This document shows, one piece after another, positions 53,209 to 62,096 of a stretch of DNA of 64,000 nucleotides. The notes beneath the pieces were generated by a model. The model saw only the letters and a list, made by a program, of their open reading frames with translations. It was not told the origin of the DNA and searched no databases. The position numbers were made by a program, and so were the translations under genes. The stretch spans positions 1 through 64,000 of the forward strand of contig CAZRJC010000006.1 in the NCBI GenBank assembly GCA_964600385.1. Reading direction: 5' to 3'. Position 1 is the first letter of the stretch. The number at the start of each line of letters is the position of its first letter. This DNA is from DMER64 sp964600385 (lineage in GTDB: Bacteria; Bacteroidota; Bacteroidia; Bacteroidales; UBA932).

Positions 53209-54213
53209 CAGCGATATGAATGCATCGGGAGCAATATTCCCGAAGTAGGAATCAAGCCTGAATCCCGACAATTTTTCGGTAATGGCTTCTAAAGAGTGGG
53301 GGCATCCTGTAAGGGCGGCCTCCACTTCCTGTGTTGGGGCCATTGAAAAATAGTCTCCGTAAATGCGGGCCAATGTGATGATTCCCTTATCGACATTTAG
53401 GTTCACTTCTATATTGCCCCCGGGAAAACGGGCTTTCCGGACGTAGTTATATGCAGGGGACTTTCCGTAGTTCCATTCATAAGTACGGTATTTTTCCCGG
53501 CAAAGCGTATCTATTGCCTCCAGTTCACGCATGTTATAGGGAGTGGACTTGTATTCTTTATTATCCTGCCCGGTTATGAAATGCCTGAGTCTGTCCAGAA
53601 AAGTTTCGATGGGGAGTGGCTCGGACAGGTATTCAGAAATATTGCAGACGGTTCTCGGCCGGCTTGCTACCGCTCTTCCTTCAATGACTGCGTCTTCCCG
53701 TGGTTTTTCTTCCCTTTCTTTTGCTCTGAGGGCTTGCCCGATATCTGTCACCGAGGCGTTATACAATAAAGTGCCGTGCATCAGGATACGGTTTTTGTAT
53801 ATGGCAATTGCATTGCCGGAAAACTTGCGTCCCCCGATCACAAGATCGTTACGTCCTTCCAGACAGGCATTGATTCCCAGAGTAGCAAGAAAATCGAGAA
53901 CGGGCCTGGTAAAGAAAGCGAAAAGGGCAGAGGTGTCGGTGCCTGGCGGACAATCATCAACAAATGTGAAATTAATGTTTCCCAGGTCATGAAACACGGC
54001 TCCGCCTCCGCTGAGTCTCCTGATTACCGGTATATGATGCGCTGTTACGTAACCGGCGTTGATCTCGGCCAGTGTGTTTTGATTCCGGCCAACAATAATG
54101 GCCGGTGAATTTCTCCACAAACGGAATACGGGCTGAGCGGTCTGCGTAAGCAGAAATTCTTCCACGGCAAGGTTCCAGTAAGGATCAAGGGTAGAGTCTA
54201 TGAGGCAGCGCAT
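53197..54213 (-). CDS. lplA: Lipoate-protein ligase A
   Basis: Attaches free lipoate to lipoyl domains such as glycine cleavage H protein or 2-oxoacid dehydrogenases. From the ATG at 54213 (MRCLIDSTLDPYWNLAVEEFLL) it has 338 aa. Conserved blocks are RRLSGGGAVFHDLGNINFTF and the catalytic-Lys segment GRKFSGNAIAIYKNRILMHGTLL; an accessory C-terminal domain follows. Last gene of the hpt-adk-obgE-PAP2 unit: its start lies inside the PAP2 gene end (16 bp overlap). Confidence 0.92.
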   Translation of the reverse strand: MRCLIDSTLDPYWNLAVEEFLLTQTAQPVFRLWRNSPAIIVGRNQNTLAEINAGYVTAHHIPVIRRLSGGGAVFHDLGNINFTFVDDCPPGTDTSALFAFFTRPVLDFLATLGINACLEGRNDLVIGGRKFSGNAIAIYKNRILMHGTLLYNASVTDIGQALRAKEREEKPREDAVIEGRAVASRPRTVCNISEYLSEPLPIETFLDRLRHFITGQDNKEYKSTPYNMRELEAIDTLCREKYRTYEWNYGKSPAYNYVRKARFPGGNIEVNLNVDKGIITLARIYGDYFSMAPTQEVEAALTGCPHSLEAITEKLSGFRLDSYFGNIAPDAFISLLLG

Positions 54214-54791
54214 GTTCGCGAAGATAAAAATCGTGTGATAATCTTTTTGTATAACAGGTAAACAAGCCAGCCGACCACTGCTCCCAGCAGCATACCGCAA
54301 ATTACATCGAGCGGGAAGTGTTTACCGACATAAATCCTGCTGTAGGATACAAGAATGGCCCAGCAACATATAAGTATGGAATACCAGCGTTTCCTGAAAA
54401 TAAGACTGGTGAAGCAGGCCAGCCCGAATGTATTGGCTGCATGGGAAGAAACAAACGAATACAGCCCTCCTTTGCTTTCCAGTAACCGGATGGTGCCTTC
54501 CCATTCGGGAATATGTGAAGGGCGCAGTCTCTGAACGGTGTCCTTGATAATATTCGATGAAATCTGGTCGGTAAGGAGAAAGGTGAGCAGTAATCCGCTC
54601 AGGGCCACCAGGCCCGGTCTCCAGTCTTTCTTATAGAAAAAGCCTATGGCAATCAATACGTACAGAGGAATCCAGACGGGTATGTTGGAAAACAATTTCA
54701 TCACCGGATCCAGTGCATTGCAGTGTGCCCCGTTGAGTATGAAAAACAATTTTTCGTCCAGACTGACTATTGAGTCCACAAGGCGTTCCAT
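54198..54791 (-). CDS. PAP2-family membrane phosphatase
   Basis: Integral-membrane phosphatase acting on a lipid phosphate; the substrate (undecaprenyl-PP, phosphatidate or lipid A) cannot be told. Five or six predicted helices in 197 aa. The three acid-phosphatase motifs are present: KDTVQRLRP, SSHAAN (a variant of PSGH) and SRIYVGKHFPLD. It overlaps obgE by 25 bp and lplA by 16 bp. Confidence 0.85.
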   Translation of the reverse strand: MERLVDSIVSLDEKLFFILNGAHCNALDPVMKLFSNIPVWIPLYVLIAIGFFYKKDWRPGLVALSGLLLTFLLTDQISSNIIKDTVQRLRPSHIPEWEGTIRLLESKGGLYSFVSSHAANTFGLACFTSLIFRKRWYSILICCWAILVSYSRIYVGKHFPLDVICGMLLGAVVGWLVYLLYKKIITRFLSSRTCAAS

Positions 54792-55762
54792 AGCAGGTCT
54801 TTGAGTTCAGGAATTCCTCTTCCGGTAACTGACGAGATAAGGATAACGGGAAGTGTACGGGGAAAATGGCGCCTGAGTGACTTTTCGCTCTGACCGTCCA
54901 GCAGGTCGGCTTTGGTTACGGCAAGGATACGCTGCTTGTCAAGCAATTCGTTCTTATATAGTTTCAGTTCTTTGAGCAGCACCTTGTATTCGGCTGCAAT
55001 GTCGGGACTGTCTGAGGGGACCATGAACAGGAGAACCGAATTTCGCTCAATGTGCTTCAGGAATCTCAGACCAAGGCCTTTTCCCTCGTGTGCACCTTCA
55101 ATAATACCTGGGATGTCCGCCATCACGAACGATTTATCGTCGTGGCAGGCCACTATGCCCAGTTGAGGTACCAGTGTGGTGAAAGGATAATCGGCTATTT
55201 TGGGTCTGGCGGCAGACACGCTGGAAAGCAAAGTGGATTTGCCTGCATTCGGAAAGCCCACCAGACCTACATCGGCAAGAAGTTTCAGTTCCAGAACAAA
55301 CCAGCCTTCCGTTCCCGCTTCGCCCGGCTGGGCATAACGCGGTGTCTGGTTTGTGGGCGATTTGAAATGGTTATTCCCGAGTCCTCCTCTTCCGCCCGGG
55401 CACAGAATGAATTCCTGTCCGGGCTGGGTCAGTTCGCACAGGATGGATTCGTCTTCTGCATTTTTAACAATGGTTCCCAGGGGAACATTCAGATACACGT
55501 CCTTTCCATTGGAGCCGTGAGTGAGATTACCTCCGCCCTTTTCACCGTGCTCGGCCCGTACGTGCTTTTTGTATTTCAGATGTATGAGAGTCCAATACTG
55601 GGGGTCGGTTCGCAGGATCACATGACCGCCTCGTCCGCCATCGCCTCCGTCCGGACCGCCTTTGGGAACGTACTTGGCCCTCATCAGATGCATGGCACCG
55701 GCGCCGCCGTTACCGGATGCGCAGAAAATTTTTACATAATCTACAAAATTGGATTCAGACAT
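54767..55762 (-). CDS. obgE: GTPase ObgE/CgtA
   Basis: Ribosome-assembly and stress GTPase, 331 aa. Residues 1-158 are the glycine-rich Obg fold (GGPDGGDGGRGGHV). The G domain has GFPNAGKSTLL, DIPGIIEGAHEGKGLG and TKADLL. No C-terminal extension. It overlaps adk by 22 bp. Confidence 0.96.
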   Translation of the reverse strand: MSESNFVDYVKIFCASGNGGAGAMHLMRAKYVPKGGPDGGDGGRGGHVILRTDPQYWTLIHLKYKKHVRAEHGEKGGGNLTHGSNGKDVYLNVPLGTIVKNAEDESILCELTQPGQEFILCPGGRGGLGNNHFKSPTNQTPRYAQPGEAGTEGWFVLELKLLADVGLVGFPNAGKSTLLSSVSAARPKIADYPFTTLVPQLGIVACHDDKSFVMADIPGIIEGAHEGKGLGLRFLKHIERNSVLLFMVPSDSPDIAAEYKVLLKELKLYKNELLDKQRILAVTKADLLDGQSEKSLRRHFPRTLPVILISSVTGRGIPELKDLLWNALWTQ

Positions 55763-56319
55763 TCCTTAATTTGCTTAAATGTGGTTTCAACACCGGTGGC
55801 TCCTTCCACATGACAGCATTTACCCAGTTGTTTATAATGTTCAATAAGTGGCTCTGTTTGCGCGTGATAGGTTGCAAGCCGGTGACGAACACGGCCGGCA
55901 TCCATGTCGTCGGCCCTGTTTTCTATGGCAGCCCTTCTTAAAAGACGCTCTTCGCATAACTTGTCGTCGACATCCAGTACCAGCATAAGATCAAGAGGAT
56001 GTCCCAGTTTGTTCAGGAAGGTATCCAGAGCCTCTGCCTGCGCAATGGTACGGGGGAATCCGTCATACAGGAACCCTTTGGCACCGGGGTTGTTTTTTAC
56101 ATTTTCTGAAATAAGCCGGATCACAATCTCATCGGAAACCAGGTCTCCTCTTGCCATGATGGCTTCAACTTCCTTTCCCAGTTCAGATTGAGCCTGGATT
56201 TCGCGGCGAAGCATATCACCTGTTGAAAGGTGAACAAAACCGAATGCTTCTACCATTTCTTTGGCCTGTGTGCCTTTGCCCGATCCCGGAGGCCCGGCAA
56301 TGATTATATTGATCATCAT
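55741..56319 (-). CDS. adk: Adenylate kinase
   Basis: Interconverts AMP, ADP and ATP. P-loop GPPGSGKGTQ at residues 10-19, AMP-binding STGDMLR and DGFPRT. At 192 aa it is the short-LID form without zinc cysteines. The ATG at 56319 overlaps the hpt stop (TGATG); a second ATG follows directly. Confidence 0.96.
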   Translation of the reverse strand: MMINIIIAGPPGSGKGTQAKEMVEAFGFVHLSTGDMLRREIQAQSELGKEVEAIMARGDLVSDEIVIRLISENVKNNPGAKGFLYDGFPRTIAQAEALDTFLNKLGHPLDLMLVLDVDDKLCEERLLRRAAIENRADDMDAGRVRHRLATYHAQTEPLIEHYKQLGKCCHVEGATGVETTFKQIKECLNPIL

Positions 56320-56855
56320 CAGTCTATTACGTAAATATCTTTATATTGTCTTCCAAGATTATCATAATCCAGCCCGTAGCCCACAACAAAATCGTTGGGG
56401 ATTTCCATGCATACATAATCTATGGAGATTGATTCTTTATAAGCCTGAGGCTTGTATAAAAGGGTGCAGATCTTTATCTGCTTGGGATTGCGGGCCTGTA
56501 AATCTTTGTATAATTGCACAATAGTATTTCCGCTGTCCACAACATCCTCTACAATGATTACCGTACGTCCCGAGATGTCGTTGTTGAGCCCTATGAGTTC
56601 TTTGATCTGGCCGGTGCTTTTTGTTCCCGAGTAGGAGGCCATTTTGACAAAAGAAATTTCACAGTTAAGGGTAATCTTTTTTAGAAGGTCTGCGGCAAAC
56701 ATGAAAGAGCCGTTAAGGATCCCGAGAAAAACGGGTTTATCTTCTTCCTTAAGGTCAACATTCAGTTTATCAGCCACTTTTGCAATGGCCGAGTCGATGG
56801 TTTCAAACGGTATATACGTTTTGAAGGTTTTATCGTGAAGAGTAATGCGTTCCAT
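56319..56855 (-). CDS. hpt: Hypoxanthine phosphoribosyltransferase
   Basis: Purine salvage: hypoxanthine (and guanine) plus PRPP to IMP (GMP). 178 aa with the PRPP motif VIIVEDVVDSGNTI at about 95-108 and GILNGSFMFAADL. First gene of a five-gene overlapping unit. A -7 box ends 4 nt before its ATG, which would make the transcript practically leaderless. Confidence 0.94.
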   Translation of the reverse strand: MERITLHDKTFKTYIPFETIDSAIAKVADKLNVDLKEEDKPVFLGILNGSFMFAADLLKKITLNCEISFVKMASYSGTKSTGQIKELIGLNNDISGRTVIIVEDVVDSGNTIVQLYKDLQARNPKQIKICTLLYKPQAYKESISIDYVCMEIPNDFVVGYGLDYDNLGRQYKDIYVID

Positions 56856-56859
56856 GGAA

Positions 56860-56867
56860 CAAAAATA
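56860..56867 (-). promoter_or_regulatory. Possible -7 box (TATTTTTG) of hpt
   Basis: Exact TAnnTTTG match on the minus strand 4 nt before the hpt ATG; no clear -33 element. Confidence 0.4.
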
Positions 56868-56872
56868 ATCAT

Positions 56873-56880
56873 TAAATTTG
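56873..56880 (+). promoter_or_regulatory. Possible -7 box (TAAATTTG) of purE
   Basis: Exact TAnnTTTG match 21 nt before the purE ATG; no clear -33 element. Divergent from the hpt box. Confidence 0.45.
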
Positions 56881-56901
56881 AACTTTTAAAAACTCATTGA
56901 A

Positions 56902-57411
56902 ATGAATCCGAAAGTCAGTATAATTATGGGAAGTCTTTCCGATATGCCTGTAATGGAAGAAGCCGCAAAATTTCTTGACCAGATGGAAATCCCGTTCGAG
57001 ATTAATGCTCTTTCTGCACACCGTACACCGGGCAAGGTGGCTGAGTTTGCAGAAAAGGCAGCGGACAGAGGCGTAAAGGTGATCATTGCCGCAGCAGGCG
57101 GAGCAGCTCATTTGCCCGGTGTGATTGCCGCATCTACAACTCTTCCTGTTATCGGAGTTCCGGTAAAATCTGCTCAATCGGTTGCCGGGCTTGATTCCAT
57201 TTTATCCATACTGCAGATGCCTTCGGGCATTCCGGTGGCTACCATGGCACTCAACGGGGCAAAAAATGCAGCTATTTTTGCATTGCAGATACTGGCCCTT
57301 TCAGATCCGCAGATGGCCCGGAAGTTGGCTGAATTCAAGCTTTCCCTGGCAGGGAAAATCATGGAGGCAAACGATTCGTTAAAAAATATTTCATACAAGT
57401 ATAAAGTTTAA
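56902..57411 (+). CDS. purE: N5-carboxyaminoimidazole ribonucleotide mutase (PurE class I)
   Basis: Moves the carboxyl group of N5-CAIR to give CAIR in purine synthesis. 169 aa with GSLSDMPVMEEA near the N-terminus, SAHRTPGKV around residue 45 and AGGAAHLPGVIAASTTLPVIGVPV. Class I PurE needs PurK, which is not in the window. Confidence 0.96.
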   Translation: MNPKVSIIMGSLSDMPVMEEAAKFLDQMEIPFEINALSAHRTPGKVAEFAEKAADRGVKVIIAAAGGAAHLPGVIAASTTLPVIGVPVKSAQSVAGLDSILSILQMPSGIPVATMALNGAKNAAIFALQILALSDPQMARKLAEFKLSLAGKIMEANDSLKNISYKYKV

Positions 57412-57460
57412 TAATCAGACATGAAAGCTCATCAGAGGCGGGCGAAAGTAGGGGAGAAAA

Positions 57461-59422
57461 ATGAGAAAAAGATTGTTGTGGCTGTTACTCAGCATGGGTG
57501 TGCTGTATGCAGAGGCTCAGGATGTTTCCGGCTTGCTGGAAATACTTGCCGAAAGCCGGGGAATGGAAGGAATAAATCCCGATGATCTGCAGGGGCAGCA
57601 GACGGATCTGAACCTGGCCGGGGAAGAGGACCTCCTGGGGACCGGCGGTTTGACACATTTCCAGGTTCGTTCATTGCTCGATTACCGTGAAAGGTATGGT
57701 GTTTTCTTTTCCTGGCAGGAAATTCCGCTCGTTCCGGGATTCGGCCCGCAGGACGTTGATTTACTGTCGCTGTTCTTTTATATCGGTACCGGCCAGGTAT
57801 TAACAGAACACACATTTGCCGATCGTGTAAGGGAATCCCGGCGCACGCTCTGGCTCCAGACACGTACCGTATTTCCCCGTCCTGCGGAGTATAGCCCGAT
57901 TACAGCTCAGGAATATGCCCGGCGCCCCAATTCCCGGTACCTGGGGCTTCCCTGGTACCGCTACTGCAAGTTTTCCTCGGAACTGCCGGGCCGGCTTCTT
58001 TGGGGGGTCACGGCCGAAAGTGATCCCGGGGAAAGATCTCCTGCGGATTTTGTTTCATTTCATATACAATGGAAGGGGAAAGGCTGGCTAAAAAATGTTA
58101 CGGCCGGGGACTTCAGGGCCCGCTTCGGTCAGGGATTGTTGCTGTGGAACGGACTTTCGTTCGGACAAGCGCTTTCCGCTTCGGGGCTCAGCCAGAAAGA
58201 AATGTTTTTTACCCCTTATACGTCGCGCGATGAAAACGGTTTTTTCAGAGGAGCAGGCGTCACGGGTGAATGGGGCTCATGGAGCGTTTCTCTGTTTGGC
58301 TCTCTCAGGAGGCTCGATGCGCGGATCATACCCGAGGGATTCACCTCGCTCGTTACAACCGGATACCACCGGACCCCGCTGGAACTGGAAAAGAAAAACA
58401 CGCTGCTTTCCTATGCGTCAGGACTGAACGTTTCCCGGCGCGGGAAGCAGTGGAAAGCCGGAATAACGTTCCTTGGCTACGGATATGACCGCCCCAACGC
58501 AAGGGACACACTATATTACAACAAGACCCAAAGTCGTGATGTCCCTTTTGGCGGAGTAAGTGCGGATTTTTCTGCCAGATGGCCCGACTGGCGTTTCTTT
58601 TCCGAGGTGGCCGCAGATTTTGCTGCAAAAACTGCCATGCTGGCGGGTGTAATACGGTATTGGGATAACGGGTTGGAGGCCGGTCTGCTGTTCAGAAACT
58701 TTTCTGCCGGATATACGGCGCCTTATGGTCTGGCATGCGGCCGCAATTCAACGTCTTCCAACGAGCAGAGTATTCAGTTCATAATCAATTCACCTGTAAA
58801 AAAAGTTCTTGAACTGACCGTCTCGGCTTATGCTTTCAGATTCCCTGCTCCCCGTTATCTGTGCCATGAGCCGTCCTACGGATGGGACGGAAGAATTCAG
58901 TTGAAAAGAAAAAATAGTCTTGTGTTGCTGCGTCAGCAGCGTTCTTTTTCCGATAAGGGCAGGCAGGATAAATTAAGTTTGAGAATTCAGTCGTCAGCAG
59001 CAATCAACGACCGGTTTCAGTGGTCGGGAAGAGCAGATGGTCACTATTTGCTGAAAACATATGAAAAGAGCGAATTCGCGTGGGCTGTCTGTACAGATCT
59101 GAAATATTCGGATACGAAGGACACCTGGCATACAACTTTCAGGGTGGGCTATTTTGCAACCCCGTCGTGGGATTCCAGAATATACGTATATGAAACCGAT
59201 GTTCAGAACGGATTTTCGGTTCCCGCTCTGTACGGATACGGATGGCGCTCGTATCTTGTATTGCGCTACAGTCCGGTCCGTAATCTCGATCTGTGGATAA
59301 GGGCTGCCTGTACGCTATCGGGAGAATGCAGGACAGAACTTAAGATTCAGTTGAAGTGGAGGTTCCGGATGAAGCGACAAAGCCTTCTCCGACAATCAGA
59401 TTCAGCGACCCCGGAAGAATAG
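57461..59422 (+). CDS. Exported helix-hairpin-helix protein with predicted outer-membrane beta-barrel
   Basis: A signal peptide (1-19, ending YAEAQ) is followed by a ComEA-like pair of helix-hairpin-helix motifs at about residues 50-108 (LNLAGEEDLL, then QVRSLLDYRERYGVF, then IPLVPGFGPQDVDLL). The remaining 540 residues alternate aromatic and polar residues in short strands like an outer-membrane barrel, reaching a barrel-like end at IQLKWRF. Eighteen further residues run into the opposite gene. Helix-hairpin-helix motifs usually contact the DNA backbone, so DNA uptake or tethering is conceivable, but the function is unknown to me. 50 nt after purE. Confidence 0.72.
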   Translation: MRKRLLWLLLSMGVLYAEAQDVSGLLEILAESRGMEGINPDDLQGQQTDLNLAGEEDLLGTGGLTHFQVRSLLDYRERYGVFFSWQEIPLVPGFGPQDVDLLSLFFYIGTGQVLTEHTFADRVRESRRTLWLQTRTVFPRPAEYSPITAQEYARRPNSRYLGLPWYRYCKFSSELPGRLLWGVTAESDPGERSPADFVSFHIQWKGKGWLKNVTAGDFRARFGQGLLLWNGLSFGQALSASGLSQKEMFFTPYTSRDENGFFRGAGVTGEWGSWSVSLFGSLRRLDARIIPEGFTSLVTTGYHRTPLELEKKNTLLSYASGLNVSRRGKQWKAGITFLGYGYDRPNARDTLYYNKTQSRDVPFGGVSADFSARWPDWRFFSEVAADFAAKTAMLAGVIRYWDNGLEAGLLFRNFSAGYTAPYGLACGRNSTSSNEQSIQFIINSPVKKVLELTVSAYAFRFPAPRYLCHEPSYGWDGRIQLKRKNSLVLLRQQRSFSDKGRQDKLSLRIQSSAAINDRFQWSGRADGHYLLKTYEKSEFAWAVCTDLKYSDTKDTWHTTFRVGYFATPSWDSRIYVYETDVQNGFSVPALYGYGWRSYLVLRYSPVRNLDLWIRAACTLSGECRTELKIQLKWRFRMKRQSLLRQSDSATPEE

Positions 59423-60323
59423 TGAAGATAAACGGAGGCGTTCCCATGGGTTCACCATCGGTCTCCAGGTGCCCGCCGTTGCTGCTGTTCGGATATACTT
59501 CAACCTTTGAACCCCTTGCATGAATTGACTCCTTAAATGAATAGACATTGCCTTTGACGTAATCTTTTATCCGCAATGCAATGGCCAGTTTGCTCATGTT
59601 GCCCACCAGTGTGATATCAAAAAGTCCGTCATCAGCGATGGCCAGCGGAAGGGCCACCATGCCGCTGCCAATGTATTTTCCTATGCCTACATCGCCTGTA
59701 AGGACCGGTCCGTCATATATAAGCTTGTCGTCGACAAGAACTCTCAGGCTTTTGGAACGGTAGAGCAGGAACTGCCTCAACAGGCTTTTAAGGTATTGTC
59801 CCTCACCCCTTTTTCTGTTTCCTTCAAGACTTCTTTCGTAGTGAAGGATAACGGCAGCATCCAGTCCGAAACCGGCCACGTTGGCAAAAAATCGGGTACG
59901 TTCCACTCCATAGTCCTGAAAGGTGACTTTCCCGATATCGGTGATTACGGAGCGTCCTTTCAGGAGCGTTTTGGCTGCTTCCATATAATCTGCCGGAATA
60001 TCGTAGGTGTGTATAAGATCGTTTCCGGTTCCTATGGGAATCAATCCCAGCGTAATTTCACGGGTGGGTACGTCTTTCTGGAAAAATATACCGTTCACCA
60101 CTTCATGAATAGTACCGTCACCGCCTATGACAATAATGTTTCTTGCCCCGTCATGAATGGCTTCTACTGTCAGGCTGACGGCATGAAACTTGTGTGTGGT
60201 AAAGACACATTCAAACTGAAGTCCCGCCTTAATGAAATAATTGGATATCCTTGGCCATAACAGGGCGGTACGACCGCCGCCGGCAGAAGGATTTATGATG
60301 ATCATCCACGTTTTGTGGTCCAT
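59340..60323 (-). CDS. Diacylglycerol/lipid kinase family protein (YegS/DagK type)
   Basis: Predicted lipid kinase, 327 aa from the ATG at 60323 (MDHKTWMIIINPSAGGG). The nucleotide motif GGDGTIHEVVNG is at about residue 65, and GTGNDL near 100 marks the family. The substrate (diacylglycerol, sphingoid base or undecaprenol) is not decidable. The last 15 residues (EGFVASSGTSTSTES) are low-complexity and overlap the 3' end of the convergent helix-hairpin-helix gene by 83 bp. Confidence 0.85.
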   Translation of the reverse strand: MDHKTWMIIINPSAGGGRTALLWPRISNYFIKAGLQFECVFTTHKFHAVSLTVEAIHDGARNIIVIGGDGTIHEVVNGIFFQKDVPTREITLGLIPIGTGNDLIHTYDIPADYMEAAKTLLKGRSVITDIGKVTFQDYGVERTRFFANVAGFGLDAAVILHYERSLEGNRKRGEGQYLKSLLRQFLLYRSKSLRVLVDDKLIYDGPVLTGDVGIGKYIGSGMVALPLAIADDGLFDITLVGNMSKLAIALRIKDYVKGNVYSFKESIHARGSKVEVYPNSSNGGHLETDGEPMGTPPFIFTILPGSLNLIVGEGFVASSGTSTSTES

Positions 60324-60347
60324 AGATAGCTTATTAAAATGGAGAAT

Positions 60348-60355
60348 CAAAAGTA
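60348..60355 (-). promoter_or_regulatory. -7 box (TACTTTTG) of the lipid kinase gene
   Basis: Exact TAnnTTTG match on the minus strand 24 nt before the ATG; no clear -33 element. Confidence 0.45.
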
Positions 60356-60377
60356 AGAATTATTGTGGAATTTCACG

Positions 60378-60385
60378 TATATTTG
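60378..60385 (+). promoter_or_regulatory. -7 box (TATATTTG) of parA-parB
   Basis: Exact TAnnTTTG match 31 nt before the parA ATG; no clear -33 element. It overlaps a TTTCACGT sequence resembling half of a parS site. Confidence 0.5.
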
Positions 60386-60416
60386 CCCAATTGATATCAA
60401 AACAGACTTTTAATTC

Positions 60417-61190
60417 ATGGGAAAAATTGTAGCCATTGCCAATCAGAAAGGAGGAGTAGGAAAAACAACGACAGCCATTAATCTGGCCGCTTCGCTGGCC
60501 GTTATGGAAAAAAATGTTCTGCTTGTGGATGCCGATCCCCAGGCGAATACTACTTCGGGTCTTTGTTTTGATCCAAACGCCAGTAGTGGCGATACCCTGT
60601 ATGAATGTCTTATTGGAAAGGTTCCGGTTGAGAACACCGTACTGCAGACCGAAATCCAGGGACTGAAACTGATTCCTTCACATATTGATCTTGTGGGTGC
60701 AGAGATAGAACTGCTATCGGTACAGGAACGGGAGCGTGTGTTGAAAAATAACCTCGATTCAATCCGTGCCCATTTCGATTATATCTTTATTGATTGCTCT
60801 CCTTCACTGGGGCTCATAACGGTAAACGCCCTGACGGCAGCCGATTCCGTTATCATTCCCGTTCAGTGCGAATTCTTCTCTCTGGAAGGATTGGGTAAAT
60901 TGCTCAATACTATTAAAATAGTGCAGAGCCGTTTGAACACGGCCCTGGCCATAGAAGGATTTCTTCTTACGATGTACGATTTGCGCCTTCGTTCGCACAA
61001 TCAGATTGTTGAAGAAGTTCGCCATCACTTTCAGGATATGGTTTTCCAGACCGTTATTCAGCGCAATGTACGTCTGAGTGAATCGCCTTCCCACGGGAAG
61101 CCTGTGATTCTGTACGATGCAGCCTCCATTGGAAGTAACAACTATCTGAACCTCGCGAGAGAATTCTTAAAGAAAAACCAATATGACTAA
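60417..61190 (+). CDS. parA: Chromosome partitioning ATPase ParA/Soj
   Basis: Walker-type ATPase that moves ParB-bound origin DNA. 257 aa; deviant Walker A KGGVGKTTT at residues 11-19, DADPQANTTSGLC and a Walker B (YIFIDCSPSLG). It overlaps parB by 8 nt. No parS site was recognised nearby. Confidence 0.96.
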   Translation: MGKIVAIANQKGGVGKTTTAINLAASLAVMEKNVLLVDADPQANTTSGLCFDPNASSGDTLYECLIGKVPVENTVLQTEIQGLKLIPSHIDLVGAEIELLSVQERERVLKNNLDSIRAHFDYIFIDCSPSLGLITVNALTAADSVIIPVQCEFFSLEGLGKLLNTIKIVQSRLNTALAIEGFLLTMYDLRLRSHNQIVEEVRHHFQDMVFQTVIQRNVRLSESPSHGKPVILYDAASIGSNNYLNLAREFLKKNQYD

Positions 61191-62082
61191 AAAGCCTGCA
61201 CTGGGAAAGGGACTGGGAGCACTCATATCTGAGACTCCGTCTCTGGGAGAGTGGAAACCAAGGACTCCTGTAGTACTTCCTCATATAGATGGAACATCGG
61301 TAATCAATATTGACCTGATTGAAGTCAATCCGGATCAACCAAGGAAAGAATTCAACGAAGAATCATTGGCTGAACTTGCCGCTTCCATACGACATCTTGG
61401 CCTGATTCAACCTATTACACTTCGCAAGCTTTCTGTTGACCGGTACCAGGTTGTAAGTGGGGAAAGACGTTTGCGTGCGGCCCGGATGGCAGGTTTGACG
61501 CAAATACCGGCCTATATCCGTCAGGTCGAAGATGGCGAATTGCTTGAACTGGCCCTGGTGGAAAATATTCAGAGGGAAAACCTCGATGCCATGGAAATTG
61601 CATTCAGTTTTCAGCGTCTGATAGAAGAATGTAACCTTACTCAGGAACAATTGGCTGAACGGGTGGGAAAGAAACGTGCGACTGTAGCCAATTATTTAAG
61701 ACTGCTGCAATTACCTGCAGAAATCCAGTTGCTTTTGCGTGCAGGCGCCCTGTCCATGGGCCATGCCCGGGCATTGTTATCTCTCGATGACAGGGTAAAG
61801 CAGATGAAGTTGGCCAAAAAGATTGTTGATAAAGAGCTTTCAGTAAGACAGGTTGAAGAGCTTGTCAGACCCGCCGATAGTACCGAAAAAGTAAAAAAAG
61901 AAATTCCCGGAGCTGAACTTCCGGATATCTATTACCGTGTGCTGGAACGCATTGGAAGGTATTTCAATCATAACATAAGTGTCAAACGCAGTCCGGAAGG
62001 AGAAGGAGTCTTTACTATTCATTGTGCCAGTGATGCCGAAATGGAAGCATTTCTGAATGTATTGGAAAAGAATAATATATAG
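61183..62082 (+). CDS. parB: Chromosome partitioning protein ParB/Spo0J
   Basis: CTP-dependent DNA clamp loaded at parS, 299 aa. N-terminal CTPase domain with NPDQPRKEFNEESLAELAASI and the conserved GERRLRAARMAG box, then a helix-turn-helix (LTQEQLAERVGKKRATVANYLRLL), then the dimerisation domain. The opening KKPALGKGLGALI is typical. Confidence 0.96.
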   Translation: MTKKPALGKGLGALISETPSLGEWKPRTPVVLPHIDGTSVINIDLIEVNPDQPRKEFNEESLAELAASIRHLGLIQPITLRKLSVDRYQVVSGERRLRAARMAGLTQIPAYIRQVEDGELLELALVENIQRENLDAMEIAFSFQRLIEECNLTQEQLAERVGKKRATVANYLRLLQLPAEIQLLLRAGALSMGHARALLSLDDRVKQMKLAKKIVDKELSVRQVEELVRPADSTEKVKKEIPGAELPDIYYRVLERIGRYFNHNISVKRSPEGEGVFTIHCASDAEMEAFLNVLEKNNI

Positions 62083-62096
62083 ATGAATCTTTAATT

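Noticed and set aside
57421..57600. Small alternative reading frame starting ATGAAAGCTCATC before the helix-hairpin-helix gene
   Set aside because: It runs mostly inside that gene in another frame, has no recognisable content, and the longer frame has a clear signal peptide and domains.
60371..60378. TTTCACGT upstream of parA, resembling half a parS site
   Set aside because: The other half of the palindrome is absent, and no full parS-like sequence was seen near parAB.
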